Origin: Megascapheus bottae
Lineage: Eukaryota; Chordata; Mammalia; Rodentia; Geomyidae
Direction: 5' to 3'
Assembly (NCBI GenBank): GCA_024803745.1
Contig: JANJXV010000014.1
Location: 4,419,001 to 4,483,000 of the forward strand
Length of the DNA stretch: 64,000 bases
Positions 45,401 through 58,416 of the stretch are shown here, piece by piece; position 1 is the first letter of the stretch, and each line of letters begins with the position of its first letter. The position numbers and the translations under genes are program-made. The notes beneath the pieces were generated by a model, which had not been told where the DNA came from, did no database searches, and saw only the letters and a list, made by a program, of their open reading frames with translations.

Positions 45401-48400
45401 CATGAAAAGGTAACGTCTATTAGAAAGTGGGCCATTACCAGGCAGAATCTATCTGAGCACTGATCTTGAACTTTCAGCCTCCTGAACCAAGAGCAGCAAT
45501 GGCCTGCTGGTATAAACAATCCAGCCTATTGCATTGTTAGAGTAGCTGAAACATCTAAGGCAGCACATCATAAAAAACAATCAATTTTTATACAAATTGT
45601 TTTTTTTAAAGAGACGATGTCATTATTTATAAATTATATTAGTATTTTTGTTGTTGTTGTAATTCCTGTTGTTGTTGTTGTTTAACTCAGGGCTTTTCTT
45701 CAATGTATGCAGTAACAAGGAATCAAACCCAGAGTGTCATGCATGCTAGGCAAGCACTCTACCACTAGGCCAAACTCCTGGCCCCTATATTAGTATTTAA
45801 TATTCCATTTAGATCTGTTTTTCCTTCCATTATCATCAAAGGTCAATGATCACTTAATTCAGGACGGTAAACAGAGTACACTTGTCAATCACCTCTTAGA
45901 TCTCCATGTAAACCCCTAGACATTGTTCAGTAAGACCCTAGAATCTGGACATAGCCTAGCAGTTCTCCAGAAAGGAGGACAGGGAGAAGGACGACTTCTA
46001 AAGAGGAAAAGACTAATGATATTGGTGTCATCTTTGTTTTAACCTACAGTCCCTTAGTCTTCAGGCTTCTCAGGCTAATATTTATTACCTTAAGGTAAGC
46101 AGTTAAGCAGAGACATGTAAATGAGATGAAAGTCAGGAGTTCTAAAAAGGCTGGATTTCTAGCTGGCACCAGTGGCCCTCACTTGTAATCCTACTGACTC
46201 AAAAAGCTGACACGTGGAAGACTCCATTTGGAAGCCAGCCTGGGCCATAAAGACTCTACAACTCCATCTCCAATAAACCAGCAAAAATCAAGGCAGAAGG
46301 TATTGCTCAAATGGTAGAGGATTAGCCAAGGAAATAAGCTGATCAAGCACAATCCCCTGAATTCAAACCCCAATGCCTGGAAAAAAAAATGGGAGAGATT
46401 TTTGTCATTTTCTTTACAATGACAAAAATTAACAAAACAAAACAAAACAAAACACTGCCTTTCTTTACTTTTTACTCAGCTATCTATATGGCTCACATAT
46501 CCACTGGACCAAAGCAAATAAATGGCATTTCTCTCTCACCTATATCTTGTCATTTCCTATATTTGTTAGCTCTTGATTTATTTATTTTCATAGCACTTCA
46601 CATTACATCTCTATCTGTTTACTCCTGTCTCTGCACTGACAGAGATAAATGTTCCTTGGGGCATGTAAGTTCTTTCATTCATAATTATATTGCCAGTATC
46701 TCTATTATTGTCCAACACTTGTCAGATGATCTATAAATACCTATTTATGCATAAATTAGAATGAACTACAATTAATTCTAAGAAATTTATTAATGTAGGT
46801 CACTGAAAGGAAAAACCATATCTATGACACATTGCAAAAGTAATATAATTTCTAACAAATACAACCTGGAATAATTAGGAGCATGGCTGTATACACACTC
46901 AACTACAGAAATAACTTCTAGTTAAGTAGGACTATCATCTCAAGTTTAGAGTGAAGGTCAATATACGAAAGTCACCCATGACAGGAAATAATAAAACTAA
47001 CTCAACACGGGAAACGAAAATGCAAACAAGCAAATAAACGAACCAGGAAAGAGGTATTTTTAGATCTTCGTAAGTCAAAATTCAGACAGTAAACCTATTG
47101 TAACTCAGGGACTTAATTCTACAAAGATAAAAATGTGGTAATAACTATTATGTCACTATTTTAAGGGCACCAAAGAAACACTTCTTAGTAGAATGATGTT
47201 ACCCAAGATACTTGCCTTTAACAATGCATCCACATAAATGTTGTGCTGTGACATAATTTCCTTCACATCCCACTTCACATTAGCCATCAGAAGCAGCATC
47301 TGTTCATAATCAATGGCTTTCCCAGCTACAATCCAGTAAATTGGCTTGCGTAGTTCACTGGCAGTTGAAACTGTCTGAAATATATTACATAGAAATGAAA
47401 ATAATTATGTTTATAAGCATCAAGTTCATAAAGAATATTCTACCCCTCTTTCTAGTATACATTGTACCAGAAAATGAAACATTATAAAATTGGAGACTTA
47501 AATTAGGAAAATATTCTGATATAAGGAGTTACTCAAAGTATCATTTTCCATTTCAATTCCCAGTATCCTAGTACATGGTTCCAAGATTTCACACCTACAA
47601 TGGGTAAAACCTTCAAACAGATCTTGTTTTCTTCATCTGGACATATCAACTACAATTTATCCTTCACCTGTCTCCAAAGATTCCTTCCAGAACACACATC
47701 TAATTTACTGCTCTACTGTTTCAAACTCTCTCTAGTAGTTTCCTAGCACATTCAGAATAAAGGCCAATTCTCAACTGACTGCATTACATGATGTGGCTTC
47801 TGCTTATCACTCTTGTTACTCTTTCATGTTTTGTCCAGGTAGGCTGTCCTCAGATGCTCACCTGCACCAAGCTCTCATCATTCTCTGGTTTGGATGTATG
47901 CCACCCTCTTAGTCCCCAATTTACTCTTCCTACATAAGTGGTACCCTGTAAATACTATTTCTTCTAGAAAACTATCCTCTGACTCCCACTCCTCGTTCTT
48001 TTCTTCATATTTTTTATTGTAATTAATAGATGGGTTACATTATATTCACCAGATAGAAGGTACATTACTTCACATACATTGATACCCTTTCTCATGTCAT
48101 GGTCCCCATTTCCCTCCTCCCATCCCTACCCCTCATCTTGTGTTCCTCCCTTCCTTATCTGACTTGAAATAACCAAATACGCATATATACAATATATCAG
48201 ACAACCAGGTGAAATACTGTAACAATATGAGATAACCAAGAGATGAGAGATAAAAAAGTACACTGAGGACAATAATCACTCGTTATATGGCTTTTGTTTC
48301 TATGTCCTGGAGGTCCTTTCAATTAGCTTCATACTATATGGCCTTATGTATCAAGGTTTTGCTCTATTGCAAATCTCTGCTAGTAGAGCCCAAGGTTTCT

Positions 48401-51400
48401 ACTGATTATGACAAATGAGGGAATCGGTTGAGCCTAAGTTCCTTTGAGTCTGGCTTACTTCACTTAATACGATTTTTTCTAAGTCTTTCCATTTCCTAAT
48501 GAATGGGTCGGTGTTGTTTTTTCTGACAGCAGCATAGAATTCCACTGTGTATAAATACCACATCTTGTTGATTCACTCCTCAGCTGAGGGACATCTGGGT
48601 TGGTTCCATATCTTTGCTATGGTAAATAGTGCTGCAATGAATACCGTTGTGCTAGTGGATTTAGTATGCCCTTGTTTCTGGATGATTGGGTAAATGCCAA
48701 GTAGTGGAATTGCTGGATCACAGGGGAGTTTTTTTTTTTTTCTCTTTTTTTATTTTTTATTTTTATTTCATATATTTTTATTGTAATTAATAGAAGGGTT
48801 ACATGATATTTGTCAGATAGAAGGTGAATTAATTCACATACATTGATACCCTTTCACATGTCTTGGTCCCAATTTCCCTCCCCCCATCCCCACCCCTCAT
48901 CTTGTTTTCCCCCCTTCCCTAACCAATTTCAAATAACGAAATACAAATATATCTGATATATCAGGTAACAAAGTGAGATACTGTAACAATATGAGATAAC
49001 CAAGGAACAGCAAAAGAGATGAGAGATAACATTACCTTAAGGACAACAATCATTCATTACATGGCTTTTGTTTCTATATCCTAGAGGTCCTTTCATTTAG
49101 CATCATACTATATGGCCTTATGTATCAAGGTTTTGCTCTATTGTGAATCTCTGCTAGGAGAGCCCAAGGTTTCTACTGATTATGACAAATGAGGGAAACC
49201 ATTGAGCCTAAGTTCCTTTGAGTCTGGCTTACTTCACTTAATATGACTTTTTTTAAGTCTTTCCATTTCCTAACAAATGAGGCGATGTCATTCTTTCTGA
49301 CAGCAGCATAGAATTCCATTGTGTACAAATACCACAACTTGTTGATCCACTCATCAACTGAGGGACATCTAGGTTGGTTCCATATCTTTGCTATGGTGAA
49401 TAACGCTGCAATGAACATTGTTGTGGTAGTGGATTCAGTATGCCCTAGTTTCTGGATGGTTGGGTAAATGCCAAGTAGTGGAATTGCTGGGTCATAGGGG
49501 AGCTCTATGTTTAGTCTTTTGAGGAACTGCCATACTGCTTTCCATACTGGTTGAATGAGTTTGCACTACCACCAACAGTGTAGTAGTGATCCCTCCTGGC
49601 CACATCCCCTCCAGCATCTGTTGTTATTAGTTTTCCTGACCCTGGCCATTCTAACTGGAGTGAGGTGGAATCTCAAAGTGTTTTGATTTGCATTTCTTTT
49701 ATGGCCAGAGATGTCAAGCATTTCCTCATGTGTCCATAGCCCATTCTTATTTTTTCTTCAGAGAAGACTCTCTAAGTCTTTGGCCCATCTTTTAATGGGA
49801 TGGTATGTTCTTTGTAGATTAGTTTTGGAGTGATTCAATTTGTTAGCTGTAGATATATTTTGGATATGAGGCCTTTGTCCATTATATGGTTAGTGAAGAG
49901 CTTCTTCCACCTTGTAGGCTTTCTAGTTAATTTACTAGCTATGTCCTTTGCCATACAGAAGCTCTTCAGTTTAAGGCAGTCCCACTTATCCAGACTTTCT
50001 CTGATTTGTTTTGTTTCTTGGTCCTTATTAAGAACGTTTCGACCTGTGCCAAGGAGATCTAGTATATCTCCTATTCCTTCTAGTAAAGTTTTCAGGGTAT
50101 CTGCTTTTACCTCAAGGTCTTTGACCAATTTGGAGTTAACCCTGGTACAGGGTGACAAAGAAGGATACAACTTTAGTTGTCTGAAGGTGCTTAACCAGTT
50201 CTGCCAATACCACTTGTTGAAGAGAGTTTCTTCCATTCTAGTTTTTTTTTTTTTTTTTTGCTCCCTTATCAAAGATTAGGTGGCCATAGGTCTGTGGGTT
50301 AATATCTGGTCCTCAGTGCTATTCCATTCATCTCCAAGGCCTGTTCTTCTGCCAGTACCAAGCCATTTTGGTCACTATAGCTCTGTAATAGAGTCTACAG
50401 TTTGGTATTGGTACAGTGTGGGTATGTTAATATTGGCTAGAAATTCAACCATTTCTTCTAGATTCTCAAATTTTTTGGCATAAAGGTTTGAAAAGTATTC
50501 CCCCATGATGCTCTGGATCGTGATAATTTCTGTCGTGATATTACCATTCTCATCTGTGATTTTGTTTATTTGGGTGTGTTCCCTTCTTTTTTTGGTTGGA
50601 TTTGCTAAGGGTCTGTCAATTTTGTTAATTCTTTCAAAGAACCAACTCCTTGTTTTGTTGATTCTTTGTATAGTTTTTTTTGGATTCCAATTCATTTAAT
50701 TCTGCTTTGATTTTAATAATTTGCTTCCTTCTACTGGGATTAGGGTTGGTTTGTTGCTCTTTTTCCAAGAGCTTAAGGTGTGACATCAAATTGTTGGTTT
50801 GTGATTCCTCCAATTTGTTAAAGTAGGCACTCAGAGCTATAAATTTTCCTGAGTATTGCCTTTGCTGTGTCCCAAAGAAGCTGGTATTTTGTGTGCTCCT
50901 ATTTGTTGAATTTCTGTTCTGATGTTCTCAATGACCCACTGGTGATTCCACAATGTGTTGTTCAATCGCCATGAGTTACAGGGTTTTCATTGGTGGGGAT
51001 TGGTATTCAGTTCCAATTTGATGCTTTTGTGGTCTGAGAGAATTCAGGGAATAATTTCAGTGTTTCTGCATCTGCACAGGTTTATTTTATGCCCTAAAAT
51101 GTGGTCTATTTTGGAAAATGTTCCATGTGCTGCTGAAAAAAACATATGTTGTGATGTTGCTGGGTGAAGTAATCTACAGATGTCTGTTAGATCTAGTTGG
51201 TCTATACAGTTGTTCAATTCTGAGGTTTCTCTGTTGAGTATTTGCCTGGTTGAACTGTCCATAGGTGAGAGTGGTGTGTAAAAGTCACCAACAATCACTG
51301 TGTTTCAATCTATGTGTGGTTTTAGTGAAAGTAAAGTCTGCTTGATGAAGTTCAGTGCTTCGGGATTAGTTAGTTATTTATTATATTTAGGATGGTTATG

Positions 51401-54400
51401 TCCTCCTGGAGGAGAGATCCCTTTACTAGTATGTAATAACCTTCTTTGTCTTTTCTCACTAATTTTAGTTTGAAGTCTATTTTATCTGATATGAGGATGG
51501 CAACTCCAGCCTGTTTATGGGGGCCGTAAGCTTGATACACTTTGTTCCAAACTCTTGCTTTCAAAAAATGTTTGTTTTTAGGGGCAAAATGTGTCTCTTG
51601 AAGACAGAACGATTTATCTTGCTTTTTGATCCAGCTAGAGAGTCGATGCCTTTTAATTGGAGAGTTAAGTCCACTGATATTGAGGGTTAGGATTGAAAAA
51701 TATTCACTAGTTCCTGCCATTTTTAAAAGCTTTCATTAGGGCCTGTGTCTTGACAGTTCTTGTGGTACTTAGCTGGTATGATTTTTAGGTGCCATTTCTT
51801 TGCTAGTATCACGTTTGTGTTGGTTTTCAATGTGTAGAACATCTTTCAGAATTTTCTGTAATGCTGGTTTGGTTGCTACATAATATTGCAACTGTTCCTT
51901 GGAATGGAAGTTTTTTATTATTCCCTCAGTTATGAATAAGAGCTTAGCTGAGTTATTTGTCTTAAGTGCATGACACATATCCTTCCAATCTCTTCTTGCT
52001 CTCATGGTCTCTGCTGAGAAATCTGTGGTTCTTCTGATTGGTTTTCCTTTGTAGGTCATTGTTCTCTTCTTCCTGGCTGCTTTTAGTATCCTTTCTTTGG
52101 TCTCTATTGATTCTGTACAGATTATAATGTGGCGGTGGGATGTCCTTTTCTGATCAGCTTCTTGTATCTGGATGGGCCTACCCTTCTGGATATTTGGGAA
52201 GTTTTCTGAGATAATTCCCTGAAGTATATTTTGAATACCATTGACCTCTTTCTCCAGACCCTCCTCAGTACCAATTAGCCTTAAATTAGACTTCCTAATT
52301 TCATCTTGGACCTCCTGAAGCATTCTCTCATATTTCCTAGATTTGGTTTGACTCATTTTCTGTTCTTTCTCCATAACAACTAAATTATCTTCAACCCCGG
52401 AAATTCTCTCTTCTGCATTGTCTAACCTGCTATCAAAGCTTTCTACTTTATTCTTCATCTTCCTCCCTTCTAATTGCTCATTTTTGATGCCTTGAATCTC
52501 TTGTTTTAGATCATGTATGGACTTCTTTACCTCCTTGATTTCCATTTGAGTGGTTAGCTCAGCAGCTTTACTCTCATTGGACATTTGTTGGAGTTCAGTC
52601 AGCTTTTTGTTTGTGGATTCTATGAATTTGTCCATTTTTCTTTGTATATCCTCTATAGCTTCCTCTCATTCACGTATCACCTTTTTTATGGTTTCATCTT
52701 GTTTAGATATGGCTTCCTCATGTATCTCTTTCTGTATGTTTTCAAACTTTTCATTAATCATATTTATCAATTGCATTTGTATAGCATTTAGAGGATTCTC
52801 CTCTAGTTTTGCCATTGACTGCTCTATTGCCTGTTTATATTGGGTGGGAGATGCTATTCCTTGATTTGTCATTTTTCTTGAGTTTCTTGTTCTCCCCATT
52901 TGAAAATGGGAGCAAGATTAATACTGCACAAGATTATAATTTTTAAGATATAACCAACCTAGACGTCTTTAGCTGGCCAGACAACTGATGTTCACAATTT
53001 CAGATTGGTATTATCACTCTCTCTCTCTTTTTGTGCACTTACAGACAAATCTGATACCACCACCAATCACTATTTTATGACCAAAAAAATAAACCCCTCA
53101 ACCCAATCTCTATTGTATTTAAGTCGCTCTGGACCTACTGTATAATTGAACACCTAGATGTACAGTATTGCTCAACAACAATCCAACTGTAGACCCATGC
53201 ATTATAAAAATTTGAAGGATGAACAAAGGACCAGAGATTAAAAAATAGTATGAAAGTCAAGAGGGGAGGTAAGAAAAGAGTAACGTAGGAGTGTAAGATT
53301 AATATAGTAATGAAGAAAAGGGATAGCGTAAGGAAAATTTAGAAAAAATAAGATAAAACTTATGAAAATAAGAAGAGTAATAAGAAGAATATATAGAGAA
53401 AAGAGGAGAGTTCAATGATAAAAATTTAAATAAACAACAACAAAAAAAAAACAAGAAAAAGAAAAACAAGAAAAAAGGTAGGAGGAGAGCCCACACAATT
53501 GTGAGTTCTTAAATAAGAAATACTAGGGTTAAGAACCAATAGATTAAAAAGCAGGTAACTGTATCAATATAAATATCATTTGTATCCAATCTGTACCCAC
53601 TGCTGTCACTATGTTTCTAGGAACGACCACAATGACAGAAGGAAAGTGGGGGGAAAAAAATAAAAAAAGGAAAGAATCATAACATTAAAAAAAGGTAGAG
53701 GTAAAATGGCAAAAAAAATAAGAACATATAAAAATGCAAATTAAAAAGGGTAGAAAAAAAGGCAAAAAAAGAAAAAAAGAAAAAAAAAGGGTATTCTTCA
53801 GTTTGTTTGGGGTTTTTTTGGGTGGGAGGACGAGATAGGAAACTTGTGTCTCCACTAAATTCAGGATCCAAACTTTCAAAAAGTCTTATTCTCTTGCGAT
53901 TTGGCTTTGTGGTTTTTCTGATCAGTTTGCTTGATTGGGCAGCAAAAAAAAAAAAAAAAGCCAGTGGAGTCACCACTACCCCTTCTTTAGTCTAGATAGC
54001 ATTTGCTGTCATTCTTCTTTCCCTTATCATAGCACACATCATAATTAATTATAATTATAGTTCTAATTTGGTTTTAATTCGATATAGTAACAATGAACAA
54101 CCCTGAAGTAAACTGAAAAAAGCAATTCTAAAGTAAGCAAATTAATATAATTTTAATTAGTTCTCTTTTACCAGATTAAAAATTGCATGAAGTGTTCAAT
54201 AAGTACTTATGTGATGGAATCCATGAGTGAAGAGATGAAGATTCCCTCTAGTTTTCCATTAAAAAAAAAATACAATTCCAAAACCAACCTAACTAAATGT
54301 TGAAAGTCCCACTCTGATCTGGTTGAAATAGTCAGAAGAAGATGACTGACCTGGGAATAAAACTGCTGCAGAAAGGGCTTTTTGACTGCAGGCATCACAG

Positions 54401-57400
54401 CATCCAGATGTGGCTGAAGGAACTCAAACTGCTCAGCCAAGAACACCCTAGAAAGAGCAAACAACCACTGTATAAACAAACCAGGTAAGCTTTCTAACCA
54501 CTCAGTGATTCGATACAAGCAATCCAAGTTCACCAAAAAAAATCATACATTAAAATTACTTCCCAATTTAATGAACCACCATGTACTGACATGCTGATAA
54601 TCTATGCAACCATGAATACTGACATTATCACTAAACAGAAGTTGAGGTGAAAGAATAGCAACCTTAAGGAAGATAATCTGACTAGCACATGGTGTTGAGT
54701 AATGTTGCTTTGCATGTAAAACATGCAAACATTGAATAAAGATTAAGGTTAATTGGCAGCCAGATGAGGGTGGAGCAGGTCTGTAATACTAGCTATTACG
54801 GAGGCTGAGATCTGAGGATCACAGTTCAAAGCCAGCCCAGGCACAAAACTCTGTGAGACTCTTATCTCCAAATAATCACCACAAAACTGAAGTAGTTCTG
54901 TGGCTCAAATGGTAGAGTGTTATAGCCTTGAATTGAAAAGCTCAGAGACAGAGTTCAGGCCCAGAGTTCAAGTGCCATGACCAAGCAAAAAAAAATTTAA
55001 AAAACTTAGATGTTGATTTTTAGATCTTTTAAAGAACACACTCATTTATACACAAAAGTCCCCTAGGATCACAGATTGCACATGTGGCATTTTAACTGCA
55101 CCTTGGCCTGAACACACGTGCACTTCAAGCCCAGGACACTGGTACAGGAGTGTTCACTTGGCTGGAGGGGGTGGAGGGTGAGCCTAAAGAGTCACTGTTG
55201 TGAAGCAGTTCTTCTTTCCTTTTTTCTTATGTATGCACAAGTTTTTAAATTATGCTGGACTATATTTTACAAAGTTAATTGAATTAACAAATTAATTTGG
55301 GCATTTATAAAGGTCAGGAAACATTCTTGCTTATGCCAAGGGTAAATTCTATTGAACAAGAACAACGTAAATATTTCTCTAGAATCTTCATTCCATAAGG
55401 AAATATAAGTTTTTATTTTCCCAGGGGTAATACAAAATCTAGTAAGTGCTACTTAAGTTATGCTCCCAGATCATTTGTTTTTATTTTTAAAACAAGGTCT
55501 CATTAACTTTGCATAAACTGGCCTTGAATTTGCCATCCTCTTGTCTCCCTGGGACACACTAGGATTACATGCATGCAGGATCACACCTGGTCTATCACTT
55601 AAAGAAAATTTTTTAAAGAAAATTTATCCAAAATAAGGTTTGTGTTGCTAAAGATCAAAATTCATAAGACTCTTTTTCCTTTCACTTATAAATTGAAAAC
55701 CAACCTTACAATTATAAAAAGCAATTCACAATCTGTTAATAGATTCTTCTTAGAAAGACATGTGCAATTCTTACACTTAAAGTTTTTCTTAAATAGCTAA
55801 TGCAAAGCAAGTGCTTTTAATAACTTACAAGGATTCTGTGGCTACCACTCTTTCTGCTAATCCATACAACGTATCCCCAGATGTCAAAACCACTAGATGA
55901 CTGAGGTGTGGGCTGGGCACCTTCTCCTTTCTTTCTTCTGCTGCTGTGAGTGTGGCAGTGGGATCAGTCGAGACTTCCTGAAAATATAACACACATGTAA
56001 ACAACAAATCTAATAACTGGAACTATAATTAAAATATGCAGCAATACAACAATTACACTTAGTTTTAACAATTTTGTAGTTTCTTTTATGTACTTTCACT
56101 TTTTATACTAAGAGAAAATTATTCTGCATATCAAATGTACGTTGTTACCATCCATACACAACATAAATTCAGCCTAGACAAGAAACTTGTATAAACTGAC
56201 AGTTGTGTCACACAGACAACAGTGAGATATCCCTGGAGAACTGGTCTACAAAGGAAATGAAATTGCCCCTTGAGAAGCTGGCTGGTAAAATCATATTATA
56301 TAGCATGGCTAGCCATCTCACACCTAAATCTTCATCAAAGTAGCTTGGTGTAATCTAAAGCAGTCACAGCGAGACTATAGTTATAAATTAATACAGAACC
56401 AAATGCACCCAGATGTCTTGGGGAAATTTTTGATGAGAAGAAAGATGATCAATGCGAACAGATTAAAAAAGATACCTATAGGGCAGAGAAAGCTGGGCTC
56501 CTCAAATGATAGTATCTAGTTTAGACAAACAGCCAGCTAGTCAATATCAGTGACAGGCCAGGAGTTTAGCATAGTGGTAGAGTGCTTACCTAGCATGCAT
56601 GAAGACCTGGGTTCAATTCCTCAGTACCACATACACAGAAAAAAAGCCGGAAGTGGTACTGAGGCTCAAGTGGTAGAGCTCTAGCCTTGAGAAAGTCCAA
56701 GGACAGTGCTCTAACACTGAGCTCAAGTTCAGGACTGGCAAAAAATAATAATAATAAATAAATAAATAAATTAATTAATTAAAACTAAAAAAAAAATATC
56801 AGTGACAGTGTGATCTGTGGCAAGAAAAACTCACTTTCATGTGACACCAGATTCACCAGCAATCTTCTCGCTACTAATTTATCCTTCCCAATAGTCTGAT
56901 GCTAGAAAAAGAATACCTAGGATATAACTTGTACACAGAAATACCCCTCATATTGCAGACAAACAACATGAGAGAAGAAAGTGCATTGAGATCTCAGATG
57001 ATATAATGCTGGACTATTTACTCAGAGAAGCTGATAAAGGCCCAGAAAGACTTGACTTCCCATCCAAACTGAAATATTCAGGTAAACAGGCTTCCCTTCG
57101 CACAGCAAATAGAAAAAGCTTCTGCATAGAAGAGTGATGTCATCAGGCCAAATTATGTAAATAGTTGATGCACTCAAGGTCCGAGAAGCTCATTTATGGA
57201 TTCGTGACAAAACAATTCTATAGGAGTTTCTCAATCAACAACTTCTAGCAATGATGATGCTTTTATAAACTCAGTCACTGCACTGTGGAAACCCATGAAG
57301 CCCATTGTTTTTATATTAAGGAATTTATTAAAATTGATTTTTACATCATATTTCAAATGACGTGTTTAACAAACAAGTATTTAAGAAGGGAATTTCTATA

Positions 57401-58364
57401 TACAATCACTTGGAGTTAAATTTTAGAACATAAAATTAGGCTGAGGGTTTGTGTGTCATAGATACATAGATACATATTAATCTATGTAATAAAACATTAT
57501 GTCTATAGTCATAAATTTTTATGTCTATGCAGTTGTGTTTATATATTTCCAATACCATGTCCGTAGCATTGGGTATGAAATATTGAGTCATCGCTCTTGT
57601 AGTGTTTGAATCTAATAGCCACATGTTAAGGATACCATGCGCCTTGTGTTCCTTTGTTCTTGACTTATCTCAACTCATAAGCACAGGCAAAAACTTCCTG
57701 AACAGAGTGCCAGGGTCACAACAGATTGGAGAGAGACACAATAAATAGGACTACCTAAAAATAAAAATTTTCTGCACAGATCAAAGCATAGCTACTAAAG
57801 TAGAAAGACAGCCAACCAACTGGAAGAAGATATTTACCAATAATACATCAGACAAATGCTTAATATCCAGTATCTACAGGGAACTCAAGAAACTAATCCC
57901 CCCAAACCCAACAAACCAATCACCAAGAGAGACTTATCAAAAGAAGAGATTAAAATGGCAGAAAAGCATATGAGAAAATGGTCATCATCCATAGTCATAA
58001 AGGAAATGCAAATAAAAACAACCCTAAGACACCACCTTACCCCAATTAGAATGGCCAGGATTCTGAACTCAGACAATGAGAGATGCTGGAGGGGTTGTGG
58101 AGAAAAAAGAACACTACTACACTGCTGGTGAGAATGTAAACAAGTTCAGCCACTCTGGAAAGCAGTTTGGAGGTTTCTTAAGGAAATGAAAATAGACCTT
58201 CCCCACGATCCCTCCATACCACTCCTGGGCATCTATCCTGAATATTATAACCCAGGATATGATAAGGACACCTGCTCAGCTATGTTCATCTCTGCTCTAT
58301 TCACAATAGCCAAGTGATGAAAATCCAGATGCCATACTGCAGATGAATGGATACAAAAACTGTG

Positions 58365-58416
<52 letters not shown>

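Larger units (their letters stand above)
43138..47215 (-). other. VPS50 intron (GC-AG) with an old LTR and SINEs
   Basis: The intron has a GC donor. It contains an LTR-like old repeat (44990-45570), interrupted by a B1/ID SINE, an ID fragment (45685-45784) and a decayed B1/ID SINE (46159-46390). The stretch 46470-46760 has weak L2-like similarity. The remainder is AT-rich and unassigned. Confidence 0.6.
48730..53990 (-). mobile_element. Near-complete LINE-1 lacking most of the reverse transcriptase
   Basis: From 3' to 5' on the minus strand: A tail, 3' UTR and ORF2 C-terminus (to about 50410); then a jump straight to the segment between endonuclease and reverse transcriptase (50411-50700); the endonuclease region; ORF1; and a 5' UTR of about 1.1 kb (52900 to about 53990, with A-rich blocks). 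About 1 kb of the ORF2 reverse-transcriptase core is missing at 50410. ORF2 also has frameshifts. The element cannot move on its own. Confidence 0.88.
47375..54350 (-). other. VPS50 intron dominated by LINE-1
   Basis: The stretch 47600-47990 resembles an old L2-type fragment (AGTAGTTTCCTAGCACATTC, GAATAAAGGCCAATTCTCAA). Then come two LINE-1 insertions in the same direction, 47999-48729 and 48730 to about 53990. The final 360 bases before the exon are unassigned. Confidence 0.6.
54448..55828 (-). other. VPS50 intron
   Basis: It holds a B1/ID SINE (54760-55000) and a B1 fragment (55490-55592). Nothing else recognised. Confidence 0.65.

Noticed and set aside
53677..53976. Phenylalanine-rich minus-strand open frames
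   Set aside because: They are translations of A/T runs in the LINE-1 5' UTR.
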